A model generated the notes under the pieces. The model was not told the DNA's origin, searched no databases, and was given only the letters and a program-made list of their open reading frames with translations. A stretch of DNA of 64,000 nucleotides. Origin: Rothia mucilaginosa. Lineage in GTDB: Bacteria; Actinomycetota; Actinomycetes; Actinomycetales; Micrococcaceae. The position numbers and the translations under genes were made by a program. Positions 63,330 to 64,000 of this stretch are shown here, in pieces. Location of the stretch: NCBI RefSeq assembly GCF_019334805.1, contig NZ_CP079822.1, positions 620,001 to 684,000 on the forward strand, given 5' to 3'. How positions within the stretch are numbered: position 1 is the stretch's first letter; every line of letters starts with the position of its first letter.

Positions 63330-63885
63330 GGGTTCTCCTGAATCTGCTGTCCTCGGTTCCGGCGGTTTGGCTGGTGGAGGGCTGCTATGGATAGTCGGTA
63401 TTGGGCGGTGCCGGTTTGGGGCGTCCGAGTGAATTTGCCTTTATTTCATGGTGCTTTTTGTGCGTTTTGGGGTGTTTTTTTTGCGGCTTTTCCATTGTAG
63501 GACTTGTCCGCTTTTTCTGGCATTTTTCTCTTGTATTCTCTGTGATGGAATATATTCCTTTTTGCACTCGGTTGTCGCTTTCGTGGGTGATATTTGAGTA
63601 TGGTTTTCTTCCGTGTCTGTTCCTGTGCCACAACGTTCATCACATGGGGCGCAAATCACACATCCACAGACATCTTTGCACTTTGTGCACCATTATTTTC
63701 ACAGCTTAATCCTGTACCCTAATCATTAACACTTACAGAAAAACCACACAGTATATCCCCTTCCGGATTCTGATTACCTCTTCCAACCAACCTCAGGTTT
63801 TCAGTATTTACTGCGGCTTTTCTAGTGCAATAATTCACCGTTTCTTTCGATGTTTCTTCCGGAACGTCGCATCAGAAAGACACAA
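63330..63885. other. AT-rich intergenic region
   Basis: I see no gene I can support. An open frame at 63401-63709 is a hydrophobic Cys/Phe-rich string that arises from T-rich DNA. The region includes a run of eight T near 63475-63482. It should contain the mfd promoter and the promoter of the secreted protein that begins at 63886. No clear -35/-10 pair stands out. Confidence 0.45.
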
Positions 63886-64000
63886 ATGACAACCACATAC
63901 ACGAACAATCCCGCTGAAAAGCCCCATGCCCGTTCATGGTCTGCTAAGAAGTGGGGTGCTTTCGCACTCGCTTTTGGTACTGCTTTCACTGCGGCACCGC
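63886..64000 (+). CDS. Secreted protein, N-terminus only (runs off the window)
   Basis: An ATG at 63886, preceded by AGAAAGA, opens a frame with no stop through the window end, giving 38 codons. The peptide has a charged start with Lys and Arg residues, then a hydrophobic segment (GAFALAFGTAFTAAP) fitting a signal peptide. The mature part lies outside the window, so the function cannot be stated. Confidence 0.65.
   Translation, partial: MTTTYTNNPAEKPHARSWSAKKWGAFALAFGTAFTAAP

Noticed and set aside
63401..63709. 102-codon hydrophobic open frame
   Set aside because: Its Phe/Cys-rich composition comes from T-rich DNA, there is no ribosome-binding site, and no family resemblance is seen.

Overview
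The window reads as a chromosomal segment of a GC-rich actinobacterium of the family Micrococcaceae. It is most likely a Rothia species close to R. mucilaginosa; that name rests on remembered protein resemblance and gene content, not on a search. Actinobacterial markers are a SAM-IV riboswitch, an acyl-CoA carboxylase epsilon subunit, an actinobacterial Holin-X protein, an LpdA-type flavoprotein without the redox cysteines, and several start codons lying 6-7 nt behind a TANNNT -10 box (leaderless-type promoters). There are two tRNA genes, no rRNA, no CRISPR array, and no insertion sequence or prophage.

Layout. 0-7 kb: an M23-like protein that has lost zinc ligands, preceded by two inverted DnaA boxes; a lipoprotein/membrane-protein pair; a CAU tRNA; a GT4 glycosyltransferase; a Holin-X protein. 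7-20 kb: tRNA-Asn, dnaG behind a dus gene, a double-GNAT protein, glyS, a small S4 protein, an esterase, two MerR-family regulators (one TipA-like) with recognisable MerR promoters, and metY-metX under a SAM-IV riboswitch. 20-32 kb: a three-gene ABC-2 exporter, rsgA, oligopeptidase B, gatCAB, and a secreted Rpf/LysM protein. 33-42 kb: ligA, an overlapping adenylate cyclase/PP2C phosphatase pair, a PH-domain membrane protein, birA, a YciI-like protein, and acyl-CoA carboxylase beta and epsilon subunits. 42-47 kb: two paralogous Mrr-like proteins, the most accessory-looking part of the window. 47-64 kb: a DUF885 protein, a YgiB-like/glutathionylspermidine-synthase-like pair, a dicarboxylate symporter, maf, the biotin-carrying carboxylase alpha subunit, a frameshifted MFS transporter, lpdA, mfd, and the start of a secreted protein running off the right edge.

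How the genes fit together. BirA, the carboxylase beta/epsilon genes and the distant alpha subunit (biotinyl Lys572) together form one biotin-dependent acyl-CoA carboxylase. metY-metX is a direct-sulfhydrylation methionine module with S-adenosylmethionine feedback. GatCAB supplies Gln-tRNA or Asn-tRNA by transamidation. The cyclase and phosphatase share an ATGA overlap, which suggests a coupled signalling unit.

Best candidates for something undescribed: (i) the two Mrr-like genes at 42.5-46.6 kb, one with an intact D-QxK nuclease site and the other a large multi-winged-helix protein whose matching site has lost the Q and K; (ii) a structured intergenic repeat at 14.6 and 27.5 kb, in both cases between convergent genes, with stems that differ in sequence but still pair; (iii) the YgiB-like/ATP-grasp pair.
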